DNA from: Anaerolineales bacterium
GTDB taxonomy: Bacteria > Chloroflexota > Anaerolineae > Anaerolineales > JABWBV01
Length of the DNA: 64,000 nt
Direction of reading: 5' to 3'
Assembly: GCA_020634875.1 (NCBI GenBank)
Contig: JACKAX010000015.1
Span: forward strand, 7,946 to 71,945
The translations under genes were made by a program, and so were the position numbers. How positions within the stretch are numbered: position 1 is the first letter of the stretch; every line of letters begins with the position of its first letter. The notes below the pieces were generated by a model that saw only the letters and a list, made by a program, of their open reading frames with translations, was not told where the DNA came from and did no database searches. Below are positions 8,603 to 16,812 of this stretch, one piece after another.

Positions 8603-10210
8603 ATGTCAAGACGTCTATTTATTCCCCTACTTTTTGCGGCTTCTATGCTTTTTGTCTATGTGTGGGTTGCGCGTTCTGCGGAGACCCCTCACGATGGAGC
8701 AATGATTTCTGTCACCTCCAACCTCGACGAAACCGGCGGGCCTGACTGTACCCTGCGCGATGCTGTGACAACTGTAAATACCGGTGTAGATACGGGGGGC
8801 TGTGTGGTGGTAGGAAGTGGTGCACCGATCACCATCTCGCTCGACGCCACGGGGCCGTATTCCATTACTTATTCGGACTCGCCTTCCGGCACACTAGGGA
8901 TGACCGGCCTCCCCAATATCGTTTCTGACATCGTCCTCGAAGGGAATGGTGAAACGATCATGAGGAGTAATGCGGACGGGACACCGAATTTCCGGTTATT
9001 TACCGTTGAAATTACTGGGACTCTACAGTTGCGAAACGTGACAATTCAAAATGGTCACCCTGGTGGGACCGATTTGGCGGGTTCGGGCGGTGCTATTTTC
9101 AACATGGGTTATTTGTCGTTGTTCAATACCCTGATCGTAAGTAATACTGCAACCGGCCTGGGAGGCGGCGGGATTATGAATTATTGGAATGGCGCTTCGA
9201 TAACTCCAACCTTAGTGCTGAAGGCAAGTGAGATGCAGTTAAATACGGGAGGTGCCATTTATTCTTCAAATGGTAGTGTCTCAATTCATAGTTCCAACAT
9301 TCATGATAATGATAGGGTTGGGTTGTACAATGAAGCCGGTGTTGTGGAAATTTCCTTGAGCACCTTGGCTAGCAATGGCGTGGTAAATGGGAATGGGGGG
9401 GGCGTTAAAAGTTTCAATGGAAATTTTACTATCATCGATTCCACGGTAAAAGATAATGTTTCTGAGGATGGGGCCGGGGGATTGGTGATCTATGGGCCGC
9501 ATCTCTTTGTTTATAACAGCACAATCTCAAATAATAGCTCGTTTGGCTCGAACGGAAACGGAGGCGGGATTTCGGGCGTTAGCGATGATTTTTGGATTCT
9601 GAACAGCACGATCAGCGGGAACTCGACTGATTACAATGGCGGAGGCCTGAATATTGGAGGCCTTATCACGATTACCCATACAACGATCAGTGGGAATAAT
9701 GCAGCGACGGATGGAGATGGGATTTTCGGCCAACCCGATAGTTCGATTTTGCTTTATAACTCGATCTTGACCCATCATCCTCAAGAAGATTGCTATTTAC
9801 ACGGTACGATGAATGGCACTACCAACCTGATTGATGGGCTGACGTGTGGCTCTAGCCCATCTTTTCGCTTTGCCGCTGTGACGAATTTTGATATTGTCCT
9901 GGCTGACCATGGTGGCCCAACCTGGACCCATGCCATTTTCTCTAACAGCAACGCGGTAGACAGCGTAGAATGTATTCTCTCTCCAGAAACGGATCAGCGC
10001 GGCATTCCACGCCCACAAGATGGGGATGGGAACGGACAATTTTTCTGTGATGTTGGCTCTTTCGAATTAGACACGCTTGTTACCCCAACGCCTACCATTA
10101 CCCCCACCCCCACGGTAACGCCTACCCCGACAGTGACGCCAACTCCAACCACCCCTTCAGGCTCGAATTCATTTCTTCCTATCATTCAAAACAAACCCAC
10201 AAATCCATAA
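8603..10210 (+). CDS. Secreted CSLREA / right-handed beta-helix surface protein, tandem paralogue
   Basis: 535 aa, with the same plan as the gene before it: signal peptide (MSRRLFIPLLFAASMLFVYV), DCTLRDAV motif, repeated beta-helix turns, NAVDSVEC ... DQRGIPRPQDG ... CDVGSFE near the end, a Thr/Pro linker made of TPTPTVTP repeats and a short FLPIIQNKPTNP end. GGAG lies 8 bp before the ATG. The two genes are 38 bp apart and most likely co-transcribed. N- and C-terminal parts are nearly identical while the helix turns differ, which fits divergence of the ligand-contacting surface. The sequence QNKPTNP replaces the more hydrophobic end of its partner. Function unknown. Confidence 0.85.
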   Translation: MSRRLFIPLLFAASMLFVYVWVARSAETPHDGAMISVTSNLDETGGPDCTLRDAVTTVNTGVDTGGCVVVGSGAPITISLDATGPYSITYSDSPSGTLGMTGLPNIVSDIVLEGNGETIMRSNADGTPNFRLFTVEITGTLQLRNVTIQNGHPGGTDLAGSGGAIFNMGYLSLFNTLIVSNTATGLGGGGIMNYWNGASITPTLVLKASEMQLNTGGAIYSSNGSVSIHSSNIHDNDRVGLYNEAGVVEISLSTLASNGVVNGNGGGVKSFNGNFTIIDSTVKDNVSEDGAGGLVIYGPHLFVYNSTISNNSSFGSNGNGGGISGVSDDFWILNSTISGNSTDYNGGGLNIGGLITITHTTISGNNAATDGDGIFGQPDSSILLYNSILTHHPQEDCYLHGTMNGTTNLIDGLTCGSSPSFRFAAVTNFDIVLADHGGPTWTHAIFSNSNAVDSVECILSPETDQRGIPRPQDGDGNGQFFCDVGSFELDTLVTPTPTITPTPTVTPTPTVTPTPTTPSGSNSFLPIIQNKPTNP

Positions 10211-10270
10211 GCGCTTCTCCTGTTTCTTCTCCTTCCTCGTAATTTACATAGCCAGGGTTTATCCTAAAAA

Positions 10271-10295
10271 GAAGGCCGGTATCAAACCGGCCTTC
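10271..10295. terminator. Bidirectional rho-independent terminator
   Basis: GAAGGCCGG (10271-10279) pairs perfectly with CCGGCCTTC (10287-10295) around a 7-nt loop. Runs of A precede and T-rich sequence follows, so it can end both the rightward beta-helix gene pair and the leftward transpeptidase gene, which converge here. Confidence 0.85.
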
Positions 10296-10333
10296 TTGCG
10301 TTTAATGCGTTATGCACAACAGGAAGCGAACCC

Positions 10334-11446
10334 TCAAATTACCTTTATCCGCGTCCCGTACCCTGTCACATGCCACTTCCCTGGCTCATTGGGGAATACA
10401 GGCATTGTCCAACGGTACAGCCATTGAGCCTCTTCCGTTCGCATATTGACACACCCGTGGCTCATCCGCCCCCCGTAATTGTCGTGCCAGTACGTGCCGT
10501 GGAATGCGACACCTGTCTCGGTAAAGAAAGAAGTCCAGGTCACACCTGGAAGTTCGTAGGCAAAAATGTCGCTTGTGAGTTGCCCGTCACCCATGTGCCG
10601 GACAGGGGTCTTGATCTGGATGTTAAAATCGCCTTGCGGGGTAGCAGTCGGAATCCCATTTGTAGGGACAACTAATCCCGGAATACCTGTAGAAACATTG
10701 GTATGGAATACAATTTCCCCGTTTTCAAAACACGTCACCGTTTGTTTGGCGAGCGATACCTCAATGGATTTATCTAGTACATCGGGTGAGATAGGGGCAA
10801 ATTCTTCGTCGAGGATCAGTTGCAGGTGAGTGGGTTCGACGAAATATTCAACGTGAAGTAAATCATCCACGATAACATACATCGGTTGTCCAGTAGGGCC
10901 TTCATCCAGTCGTACAACCCAGTGATTGGAATTGTAGTATAGCCTGTACATCGGTTGCCACCCGTCCAACTTGTTAAAGTACCAGCTTTGCGTATACGGA
11001 ACCGTAACTCGAAATACCTGCCCTTCCGGGCGAATGTCATTAATCACCGGGTTGAATTTGGTGTCTACCGGAGCCAGGTGGGCGGTATGCATAAACCCAC
11101 CAATGACACGGTACCAACGTGGATTATGAGCAGGCCCATCCGCAATAAACTCATCAAACACCTTTACCAACTCATCCCGGTATCTGTACATCACCACTTC
11201 GGCGTCAAGCGAAGGTGCGCGGCGCACCTCATCCTTACGAATAGCCGCCCGGACGATTTTTAACGGTTGCAGATCGTAAATGTCCTCCGCAGGGAGTGGT
11301 TTGTGGCCGGGGGTTTCTGCAGGAAACAAAAGCGCTTTTTCCTTACGAGAGATGGCTCCGGGTGCGCCAAAGGCACTCCAGGGGAGTACCGCCCCCGAAA
11401 GGGCGCTGAGTTTAAGAAAATCACGGCGAGAGATACGTGAGGACAT
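10334..11446 (-). CDS. Tat-exported L,D-transpeptidase (YkuD domain)
   Basis: 370 aa from ATG 11446 (a further upstream start at 11482 would place residues before the signal). The N-terminus is a twin-arginine signal: SRRDFLKLSALSG then an Ala/Pro-rich end. A beta-rich region of about 200 residues precedes the YkuD catalytic domain, about 230-370. The active site is complete: His in FHGTYWHDNYGGRMSHGCVN, with the nucleophile at Cys332. Such enzymes form 3-3 peptidoglycan crosslinks or attach proteins to peptidoglycan, acting outside the membrane. A Tat signal means it is exported folded. It is monocistronic, between a shared terminator and the divergent CDP-alcohol transferase gene. A second, differently built YkuD protein is encoded at 15229-16788. 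Confidence 0.9.
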   Translation of the reverse strand: MSSRISRRDFLKLSALSGAVLPWSAFGAPGAISRKEKALLFPAETPGHKPLPAEDIYDLQPLKIVRAAIRKDEVRRAPSLDAEVVMYRYRDELVKVFDEFIADGPAHNPRWYRVIGGFMHTAHLAPVDTKFNPVINDIRPEGQVFRVTVPYTQSWYFNKLDGWQPMYRLYYNSNHWVVRLDEGPTGQPMYVIVDDLLHVEYFVEPTHLQLILDEEFAPISPDVLDKSIEVSLAKQTVTCFENGEIVFHTNVSTGIPGLVVPTNGIPTATPQGDFNIQIKTPVRHMGDGQLTSDIFAYELPGVTWTSFFTETGVAFHGTYWHDNYGGRMSHGCVNMRTEEAQWLYRWTMPVFPNEPGKWHVTGYGTRIKVI

Positions 11447-11531
11447 ACCCAAAGTATACCCATTCGATTTTCCGGTGTCCACCTCCGTGGATTAACCGTT
11501 GATGATGGTTTTCTCTATCGCGATTCTAGAT

Positions 11532-11561
11532 TTGGCGATTCGACAAACAACTTGGTAAAAT
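11532..11561 (+). promoter_or_regulatory. Candidate promoter of the CDP-alcohol transferase gene
   Basis: TTGGCG (11532-11537) and TAAAAT (11556-11561) have an 18-bp spacer. The ATG at 11569 is only 8 bp after the -10, so the transcript would be leaderless or nearly so; no Shine-Dalgarno sequence is visible. Confidence 0.45.
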
Positions 11562-11568
11562 CCCCGCT

Positions 11569-12732
11569 ATGCCTGCCCAGTTTGCCCTGTTTGCCTCCCA
11601 AACAAATATAAATAAATTACGAGCACGTTGGGGTATTTTTGCTGGAATAGTAGTTCTATTCCTTATAATGGGTTACCAGTTTGCTAAAAGCCTTTGGTAT
11701 CAGCCTGTTATCCCATTTCGTTGGGCGGTCCTGAGCATGATAGCCTTTATTTATCTCCTCATGGGACTTTGGCGCAACCTTTCTGAAAATCACCGCCCTA
11801 ACGAAACCGAAATCCTACCCACATTCGGCTGGGGGAACATCCTTTCCCTCCTTCGCGGGATACTGATGATGGCCCTGGTCGGGTTCCTGTTCCAACCCCG
11901 GCCCGGCGCGGGGATCAGTGACTGGCGGATGTGGATACCCGGTCTGATCTATACCCTCGCCGCTCTTCCTGATTACCTCGACGGGTATTTTGCCCGCATC
12001 ACCAACCACGTCACCAAACTGGGTGAATGGCTGGACATGACCCTCGATTCGGTCGGGGTGTTGACCGCTAGTTTGCTCGCGGTGTTGTACGGTACGATTC
12101 CCTGGTGGTATTTGCCTATCGCCCTGGCGCGGTATCTGTTTTTGGCGGGGTTGTGGTTCAGGGAGCGGCGCAGCCTGCCTGTGTATGAGATGCCGTACAG
12201 CGTCCGGCGGCGCGGGTTTGCGGCCCTCAAAATGGGGTTTATCTTTGTCGTTCTGCTTCCCCCCTTCCTGCCCCCGGGAACGCATCTGGCCGCGGCTGCG
12301 TTCGGGGTCCCCTTCGCCCTCGGTTTTTTGTGGGATTGGGGCTATGTGAGCGGGATCATCCCCCTCGACGCGGGGAACCGGTATCCCCGGCTTAAAATCT
12401 TCATCCTGCGCTGGCTGCCCCTGTTTCCCCGCGGGTTGGCGGTCACCCTCATCATACCCACCCTCGCGCGACACCTGCAAACCCCATCTCTATCTTGGTT
12501 GGCTTATATGGAACTGATCTTCACCCTCCTCATCGCATTGGGCATCTGGCCCCGGGTCGCGGCGATTGGGGCAGTCATTCTTGTAGGGGTCAATCAGCTT
12601 TTTGCCCCCCTTGCGATAGATCAATCTACCCTAATTATTGCGTATATTTCGTTAATCTTCCTTGGCTCTGGCATCTTTTCTCTCTGGCCCTTCGAAGAAC
12701 GGCTGATTTATCATCGGATAGGCGATGCGTGA
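11569..12732 (+). CDS. CDP-alcohol phosphotransferase with C-terminal membrane domain
   Basis: 387 aa. These membrane enzymes move a phospho-alcohol from CDP-alcohol to a second alcohol, making phospholipid head groups. The active-site signature D-G-x2-A-R-x8-G-x3-D-x3-D is exact: DGYFARITNHVTKLGEWLD followed by MTLD, near residue 143-165. Several hydrophobic segments surround it. From about residue 275 an extra four-helix membrane part begins with MELIFTLLIALGIWPRVAA, resembling DoxX-like proteins and absent from ordinary phosphatidylglycerophosphate synthases. The next gene (flippase-like) starts about 100 bp later and GTP cyclohydrolase II follows with overlap, so this lipid enzyme appears to head a pathway whose other steps make a GTP-derived compound. 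The lipid and head group are unknown. Confidence 0.85.
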   Translation: MPAQFALFASQTNINKLRARWGIFAGIVVLFLIMGYQFAKSLWYQPVIPFRWAVLSMIAFIYLLMGLWRNLSENHRPNETEILPTFGWGNILSLLRGILMMALVGFLFQPRPGAGISDWRMWIPGLIYTLAALPDYLDGYFARITNHVTKLGEWLDMTLDSVGVLTASLLAVLYGTIPWWYLPIALARYLFLAGLWFRERRSLPVYEMPYSVRRRGFAALKMGFIFVVLLPPFLPPGTHLAAAAFGVPFALGFLWDWGYVSGIIPLDAGNRYPRLKIFILRWLPLFPRGLAVTLIIPTLARHLQTPSLSWLAYMELIFTLLIALGIWPRVAAIGAVILVGVNQLFAPLAIDQSTLIIAYISLIFLGSGIFSLWPFEERLIYHRIGDA

Positions 12733-12785
12733 TGAAGTGATAAGTGGTAGGTACTCATCACTTTATCACTTTATCACTTATTACT
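12731..12785. repeat. AGTGATAAGT / ATCACTTT iterated repeat
   Basis: AAGTGATAAGTG (12735-12746) faces three back-to-back 8-bp units, ATCACTTT (12757-12764), ATCACTTT (12765-12772) and ATCACTTA (12773-12780), followed by a C+T-rich run to about 12850. The element fills the gap between two genes. Related sequence recurs at 15243, 16780, 36100, 37000 and 40306. Confidence 0.6.
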
Positions 12786-12832
12786 TTTCATTCTCCCCTA
12801 CGCCCCTTTTCTCCCCCACTCCCCTCCCCCTC

Positions 12833-13864
12833 ATGCTCCCCCGCTCCTTTTCTCCTTTTCTCCGTTTCCTCCTCAAAACCCTCCCCTGGCTCTTCGTCCC
12901 CCTCTTGCTTTGGTGGGCATTGAAAGGGGTGCCTTTTCGGGAGATTGTGAATGTGCTGGGGCAGTTGAAAGGGTGGCAAATTCTGGCGATTGCGGCGGCG
13001 AACACCGTGTTAATGCTTTCGTTGAGTGCGCGGTGGTGGTGGATTTTACGGGCGCAGGGGTATCGGATTCCGTATCTCACCCTGTCGGCGTACCGGTTAG
13101 CGGCGTTTAGCGTGGCGTACTTTACGCCCGGCCCGCAGTTTGGCGGGGAACCCTGGCAGGTTTTCTTGCCCCAACAACGGCACGGCGTGCCAGGGACGGT
13201 GGCACTGGCCTCGCTGGCGTTGGATAAATTGCTCGATCTGATGGCGAATTTCACCTTTTTGGTGTTGGGGGTGATCGTGGTGTTAAACGGCGGGCTGATC
13301 GGGGGCGGGCGGGGGACGATGCTGGTGGTCTTGTCCGTGTTGTTGCTGGCGGCACCGTTGGGCTATCTGATCTGGCTCTGGCGGGGAGGGACACCGCTGA
13401 CGGGGTGGTTCACCTGGCTCGCAGCGCGGTTTCCCCGCGTGGGGTGGTTGGGAACGGCCACGCGCGTGACGCGGGAGGCGGAGGGGCAGGTGGGGACGTT
13501 CGGGCGACGGTATCCGCGGGCGTTCGTTCTCGCGGTCATATTTTCCGGGTTGGTTTGGGTGGGGTTAACGTCGGAATTCTGGTTGGCGTTGCACTTTTTG
13601 GGCGTGTCGTTGACGTTGCCGCAGGTGATCAGCATTATCACGGCGGCGCGGGTGGCGAGTTTGTTTCCGACACCGGGTGCGTTGGGGACGTTGGAGGCCA
13701 GTCAGGTATTGGTGATGGAGGCGTTGGGGCTTAACCCTGCCCTGGGCGTAGGGTTGAGTTTGATCATTCGGGCCAGGGACCTTGCGTTCGGTGGGTTGGG
13801 TTTATTTTTGGCTGGGGTGTACAGTCCCCGGTTTACTTTTTTATCTGCGGAAGGAGAACAATGA
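12833..13864 (+). CDS. LPG-synthase transmembrane-like (UPF0104/AglD-type) membrane protein
   Basis: 343 aa from ATG 12833; the frame is open back to 12725, but the added residues are encoded by the pyrimidine-rich repeat and look spurious. About eight hydrophobic segments match the lysylphosphatidylglycerol-synthase membrane region without the aminoacyl-transferase domain. The family's conserved stretch around GGEPWQVFLPQQRHG and SLALDKLLDLMAN is clear, as is the late GALGTLEASQVLVMEALG. Such proteins move lipids across the membrane (MprF flippase part) or help lipid glycosylation. Its stop overlaps the start of the GTP cyclohydrolase II gene (ATGA), so they are translated together; it may flip a lipid built by the neighbouring enzymes. 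It could also be a general flippase. Confidence 0.8.
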   Translation: MLPRSFSPFLRFLLKTLPWLFVPLLLWWALKGVPFREIVNVLGQLKGWQILAIAAANTVLMLSLSARWWWILRAQGYRIPYLTLSAYRLAAFSVAYFTPGPQFGGEPWQVFLPQQRHGVPGTVALASLALDKLLDLMANFTFLVLGVIVVLNGGLIGGGRGTMLVVLSVLLLAAPLGYLIWLWRGGTPLTGWFTWLAARFPRVGWLGTATRVTREAEGQVGTFGRRYPRAFVLAVIFSGLVWVGLTSEFWLALHFLGVSLTLPQVISIITAARVASLFPTPGALGTLEASQVLVMEALGLNPALGVGLSLIIRARDLAFGGLGLFLAGVYSPRFTFLSAEGEQ

Positions 13865-14511
13865 GTGTTTTAAGAAAAGTAGAGGCCCGGATTCCTACGA
13901 AGACCGGGGAATTCCAATTGTGTTTGTTTCAGGATGATGCCGACGACAAGGAACATCTGGCCCTGGTGATGGGCGAGGTGGCCGGGAAAGAGGCGGTGCT
14001 GGTGCGGGTGCATTCAGAGTGTTTCACCGGGGATGTGCTCGGTTCTATGCGCTGTGATTGCGGGCCGCAGTTGCAGCGTTCGGTGGCGATGATTGCTGAG
14101 GCTGGGGAGGGCGTGGTGTTGTATCTGCGCCAGGAGGGGCGCGGGATTGGGCTGTTGAACAAGTTGCGTGCGTACAACCTGCAAGATGACGGCTACGATA
14201 CGGTGGATGCGAATCTGCTCCTGGGACATCAGGCCGATGAACGGGATTACACCGTGGCCGCGGAGATGTTACATGACCTGGGTGTGGCCTCCGTCCGCCT
14301 GCTGACGAACAACCCCGAAAAGATCGCCGCCCTCGAAGCGTTGGGCATTGCCGTCGCCGGACGCGTTTCCCTCACCCCCGACGTGAACCCCGAAAACGCG
14401 CGCTATCTGCACACCAAAATCGTGCGGATGAATCATCTGTTGAGTCTGAACGGCCTGAATGGTTGGGGGGAAAATGGGCACGGGAACGGGCACGTGAATG
14501 GCAAGGGCTAA
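13861..14511 (+). CDS. ribA: GTP cyclohydrolase II
   Basis: 216 aa, full length for a stand-alone enzyme with no DHBP-synthase domain. It opens GTP to 2,5-diamino-6-ribosylamino-4-pyrimidinone 5'-phosphate, formate and pyrophosphate. Zinc ligands Cys54, Cys65 and Cys67 (ECFTGDVLGSMRCDCG) sit at the same numbers as in E. coli RibA, and Tyr105 (KLRAY) is also kept; actinobacterial variants that stop at the formyl intermediate lack this Tyr. The YLRQEGRGIGLLNK substrate loop is intact. The C-terminus has a Gly/Asn/His-rich end (about 20 residues). The gene overlaps both neighbours. The set lacks ribE, ribH and a deaminase, so a dedicated pathway other than flavin is likely, although supply of riboflavin precursor cannot be excluded. 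Confidence 0.93.
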   Translation: MSVLRKVEARIPTKTGEFQLCLFQDDADDKEHLALVMGEVAGKEAVLVRVHSECFTGDVLGSMRCDCGPQLQRSVAMIAEAGEGVVLYLRQEGRGIGLLNKLRAYNLQDDGYDTVDANLLLGHQADERDYTVAAEMLHDLGVASVRLLTNNPEKIAALEALGIAVAGRVSLTPDVNPENARYLHTKIVRMNHLLSLNGLNGWGENGHGNGHVNGKG

Positions 14512-15199
14512 CCGCCCACACATTACCCTCACCTACGCCCAAAGCCTGGACGGGAGCCTCACCGCCCGCCGCGGGGAACCGTTGGCACTCAGTGGCCCGG
14601 AAGCCATGCGGATGACCCACCAACTGCGTGCCGAACATGATGCGATTTTGGTGGGGATTGGTACTGTGCTGGCGGATGATCCGCAATTGAATGTGCGCCT
14701 GGTTCCGGGGGAGAGTCCACAACCCATCATTTTGGATAGCCAGTTGCGGTTTCCGCTTTCGGCTCGGCTGATGGGGAACTCCAAAAAACCCTGGATCGTT
14801 ACTACCCCAGTTTATTCTGATATGGACGCTGGCCGCGCAGATCGCGCGAAGATGCTAGAATCGGCAGGTATCAAGGTGCTGGCGGTTCGGCCTGATTCTG
14901 GTGGGCACGTTTCACTCCCGGACATGATCACCGAATTGAACGCACTGGGCATCCGCACTTTGATGGTCGAAGGCGGCGCAAAGGTGCTTACCGCATTTTT
15001 TCGAGCGCATTTGGTGGATGAAGTCATCATTACGGTCGCTCCGGTTTTTGTTGGTGGCGTGTCCGTGCTTGAAACCTTACTCCCTGCACCTTTCCCCCGC
15101 CTGGATGTTCATTCTGTTGAAGCTTGCGGCAGAGATTGGCTTATCCGTGGTCAGTTATTACCAGTGTCTGCATCCTTCAACTACGCTGGACAAAAGTAA
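14498..15199 (+). CDS. RibD C-terminal-type pyrimidine reductase (no deaminase domain)
   Basis: 233 aa. RibD C-terminal proteins share the dihydrofolate-reductase fold and reduce the ribosyl chain of the GTP cyclohydrolase II product to ribityl using NADPH. Hallmarks: ITLTYAQSLDGSLTA at the N-terminus, a DAILVGIGTVLADDP motif near residue 48, LMVEGGAKVL near 155 and DEVIITVAPVFVGG. The N-terminal CMP/dCMP-type deaminase domain of bacterial RibD is missing, as in archaeal and fungal enzymes that reduce before deamination. The start overlaps ribA by 14 bp, so the two products work in sequence. Expected product: 2,5-diamino-6-ribitylamino-4-pyrimidinone phosphate or a related compound. Whether it accepts another pyrimidine is open. 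Confidence 0.85.
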   Translation: MARANRPHITLTYAQSLDGSLTARRGEPLALSGPEAMRMTHQLRAEHDAILVGIGTVLADDPQLNVRLVPGESPQPIILDSQLRFPLSARLMGNSKKPWIVTTPVYSDMDAGRADRAKMLESAGIKVLAVRPDSGGHVSLPDMITELNALGIRTLMVEGGAKVLTAFFRAHLVDEVIITVAPVFVGGVSVLETLLPAPFPRLDVHSVEACGRDWLIRGQLLPVSASFNYAGQK

Positions 15200-15228
15200 C
15201 TCCAACATAGAGTAATGCCCCGTTCAGG

Positions 15229-16788
15229 ATGCTTGCATTACTCAACCACTTATCACTCATTCCTTCCCCTATGTGGTGGCTCTCCATTCCCTCCAATCGT
15301 ACCCGTCTCTTTCGTGCTGTTAGCCTCAGCATGCTGATCGTTAGCATTGGATTTATGGCGCTGATTGCTACAGTGTATTTTGGCTTACGGCTGTTTCACA
15401 TCATTTTGCCAGGGGTGTATGTGGCTGAACAAGATTTGACGTTCACAACGGTCAATGATGCTGTCTCTTTGCTTGAGGCCTCCTCGGATCGTGATTATTA
15501 TGTCGTGCTATTTGCACCAGATTGGAGCCTTGTGCGTGCGCCGAGCGATCTCGGTTTGCGCATAGACGCCGAAACCACTGCACAAAACGCGTTTGAAGCA
15601 GGTTATGCCAATGGATTTTGGGCAGGCGCCACACGGATACTGGGCCTCGCTGAACCTCGTTTGCTGCCCCCCGTTGTTACCTTCGATGAAGATCTTGCCC
15701 GACTTGGGTTGCAAGCTCTCAGCTTGGAAGCGCACATCGTCCCGCAGGAAGCACATTTCGCCCTCGAAAACGGCCAACTCATCGCCGAACCGGGCATTTA
15801 TGGGCGCACGCTCGATGTTGACGCGACTTTCCAAACCCTTGCCGCCGACCCCACCGTGACGATGTTAAGCGGTTATCTTCCCGCCTCCCTCATGGGGGTT
15901 GTCCCAGCCATTGCCGAAATCCCGCCCGACGTGTTGGCGCAGGCGCAAACGTATCTCACCAATTCCATCACCTTCAAAGCCTACGATCCCATCGCTGACA
16001 CCTACACCGATTGGACCGTCCCCCCTGAAACCCTCGCCGCGACCATCCGTTTGCAAATTCAAGAGGGGCGCGTGGCCCTCGCGACCGATGCTTTCCCCCT
16101 CCGCGACGAGATCAACAAATTCAACGAGAGTCTTGGCCCTGATCACTGGCTGGATTTGACCGGGGTGGATGACAAAGTCAACGCCGCCCTGGAAGGCGAA
16201 GCCCCCGCCATTTTTACGATGGAATATGCTCCCACCAATTACACCGTTCAAGCGGGGGACACCCTCCTCGTCATCGCATGGCGGCAGCGCATTCCGCTGT
16301 GGCGCATCGTTCAGGCCAACCCCGGCCTTGACCCCGAAAACCTCATCGTCGGCGCAACCCTGCTCATTCCCTCGCGTACCGACCTGCTAGAATTGCCTAT
16401 CGTGTATGGCAAGCGAATCGTGGTCAGCCTCACCCAGCAACATCTGTGGGCCTATGAAAATGGGCAACTGATCATGAGCGAAGTGATTAGCACGGGCATT
16501 GACCGTTCGCCCACGCAACCTGGCGTTTTCCAGGTGCGGAGCCATGTTGAAAACGCGTACGCCTCTGTTTGGGATTTGTATATGCCCAATTTTGTCGGGA
16601 TTTACGAGGCCTGGCCGGGTTTTGAAAACGGTTTTCACGGCCTGCCCCTCCTCTCTGGTGGGCGTGTGCTCTGGCGGGGGACGTTGGGTAGCCCCGTTTC
16701 GTTTGGGTGCATCATTTTGGATACGGCGGCCTCCCAACAGTTGTATAACTGGGCGGAAGATGGGGTGATTGTGGAAATTGATGAGTGA
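15229..16788 (+). CDS. Membrane-anchored LysM / L,D-transpeptidase (YkuD)
   Basis: 519 aa. One N-terminal membrane anchor (about 28-62) is followed by a VanW/PG_binding_4-like region (PGVYVAEQDLTFTTV), a LysM domain near 334-384 (YTVQAGDTLLVIAWR ... PENLIVGATLLIPS) and a C-terminal YkuD domain from about 394. The upstream His is kept in GFENGFHGLPLL. The Cys loop reads SFGCIIL instead of the usual SHGC, so the His next to the nucleophile is replaced by Phe; related sequences with aromatic residues here are known to me in this phylum, so it may still be active. It would crosslink or modify peptidoglycan on the outer face. The first 15 residues are encoded by an AGTGATAAGT-type repeat, so the true start may lie at Met15 (15271). 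Confidence 0.85.
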   Translation: MLALLNHLSLIPSPMWWLSIPSNRTRLFRAVSLSMLIVSIGFMALIATVYFGLRLFHIILPGVYVAEQDLTFTTVNDAVSLLEASSDRDYYVVLFAPDWSLVRAPSDLGLRIDAETTAQNAFEAGYANGFWAGATRILGLAEPRLLPPVVTFDEDLARLGLQALSLEAHIVPQEAHFALENGQLIAEPGIYGRTLDVDATFQTLAADPTVTMLSGYLPASLMGVVPAIAEIPPDVLAQAQTYLTNSITFKAYDPIADTYTDWTVPPETLAATIRLQIQEGRVALATDAFPLRDEINKFNESLGPDHWLDLTGVDDKVNAALEGEAPAIFTMEYAPTNYTVQAGDTLLVIAWRQRIPLWRIVQANPGLDPENLIVGATLLIPSRTDLLELPIVYGKRIVVSLTQQHLWAYENGQLIMSEVISTGIDRSPTQPGVFQVRSHVENAYASVWDLYMPNFVGIYEAWPGFENGFHGLPLLSGGRVLWRGTLGSPVSFGCIILDTAASQQLYNWAEDGVIVEIDE

Positions 16789-16812
16789 CAAGTGAAAAGT
16801 GATGAAATGAAA
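16780..16812. repeat. GTGA-iterated repeat at a gene junction
   Basis: The end of the LysM transpeptidase gene and the start of the dehydrogenase gene are joined by ATGAGTGACAAGTGAAAAGT followed by GATGAAATGAAAG. It belongs to the AGTGATAAGT-type family seen at 12731 and 36100 and supplies both the stop codon and the start region. Confidence 0.4.

Noticed and set aside
11815..12480. 221-codon minus-strand open frame
   Set aside because: Opposite the CDP-alcohol transferase core whose motif is exact; Arg/Gln/Pro-rich without family likeness.
12757..12780. CRISPR-like short repeats (ATCACTTT units)
   Set aside because: Units are 8 bp, directly adjacent, with no spacers and no cas genes.
13861..15199. 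Ordinary riboflavin operon
   Set aside because: The RibD-type protein lacks a deaminase domain and ribE, ribH and ribB are absent, while lipid and pterin-type genes surround it.
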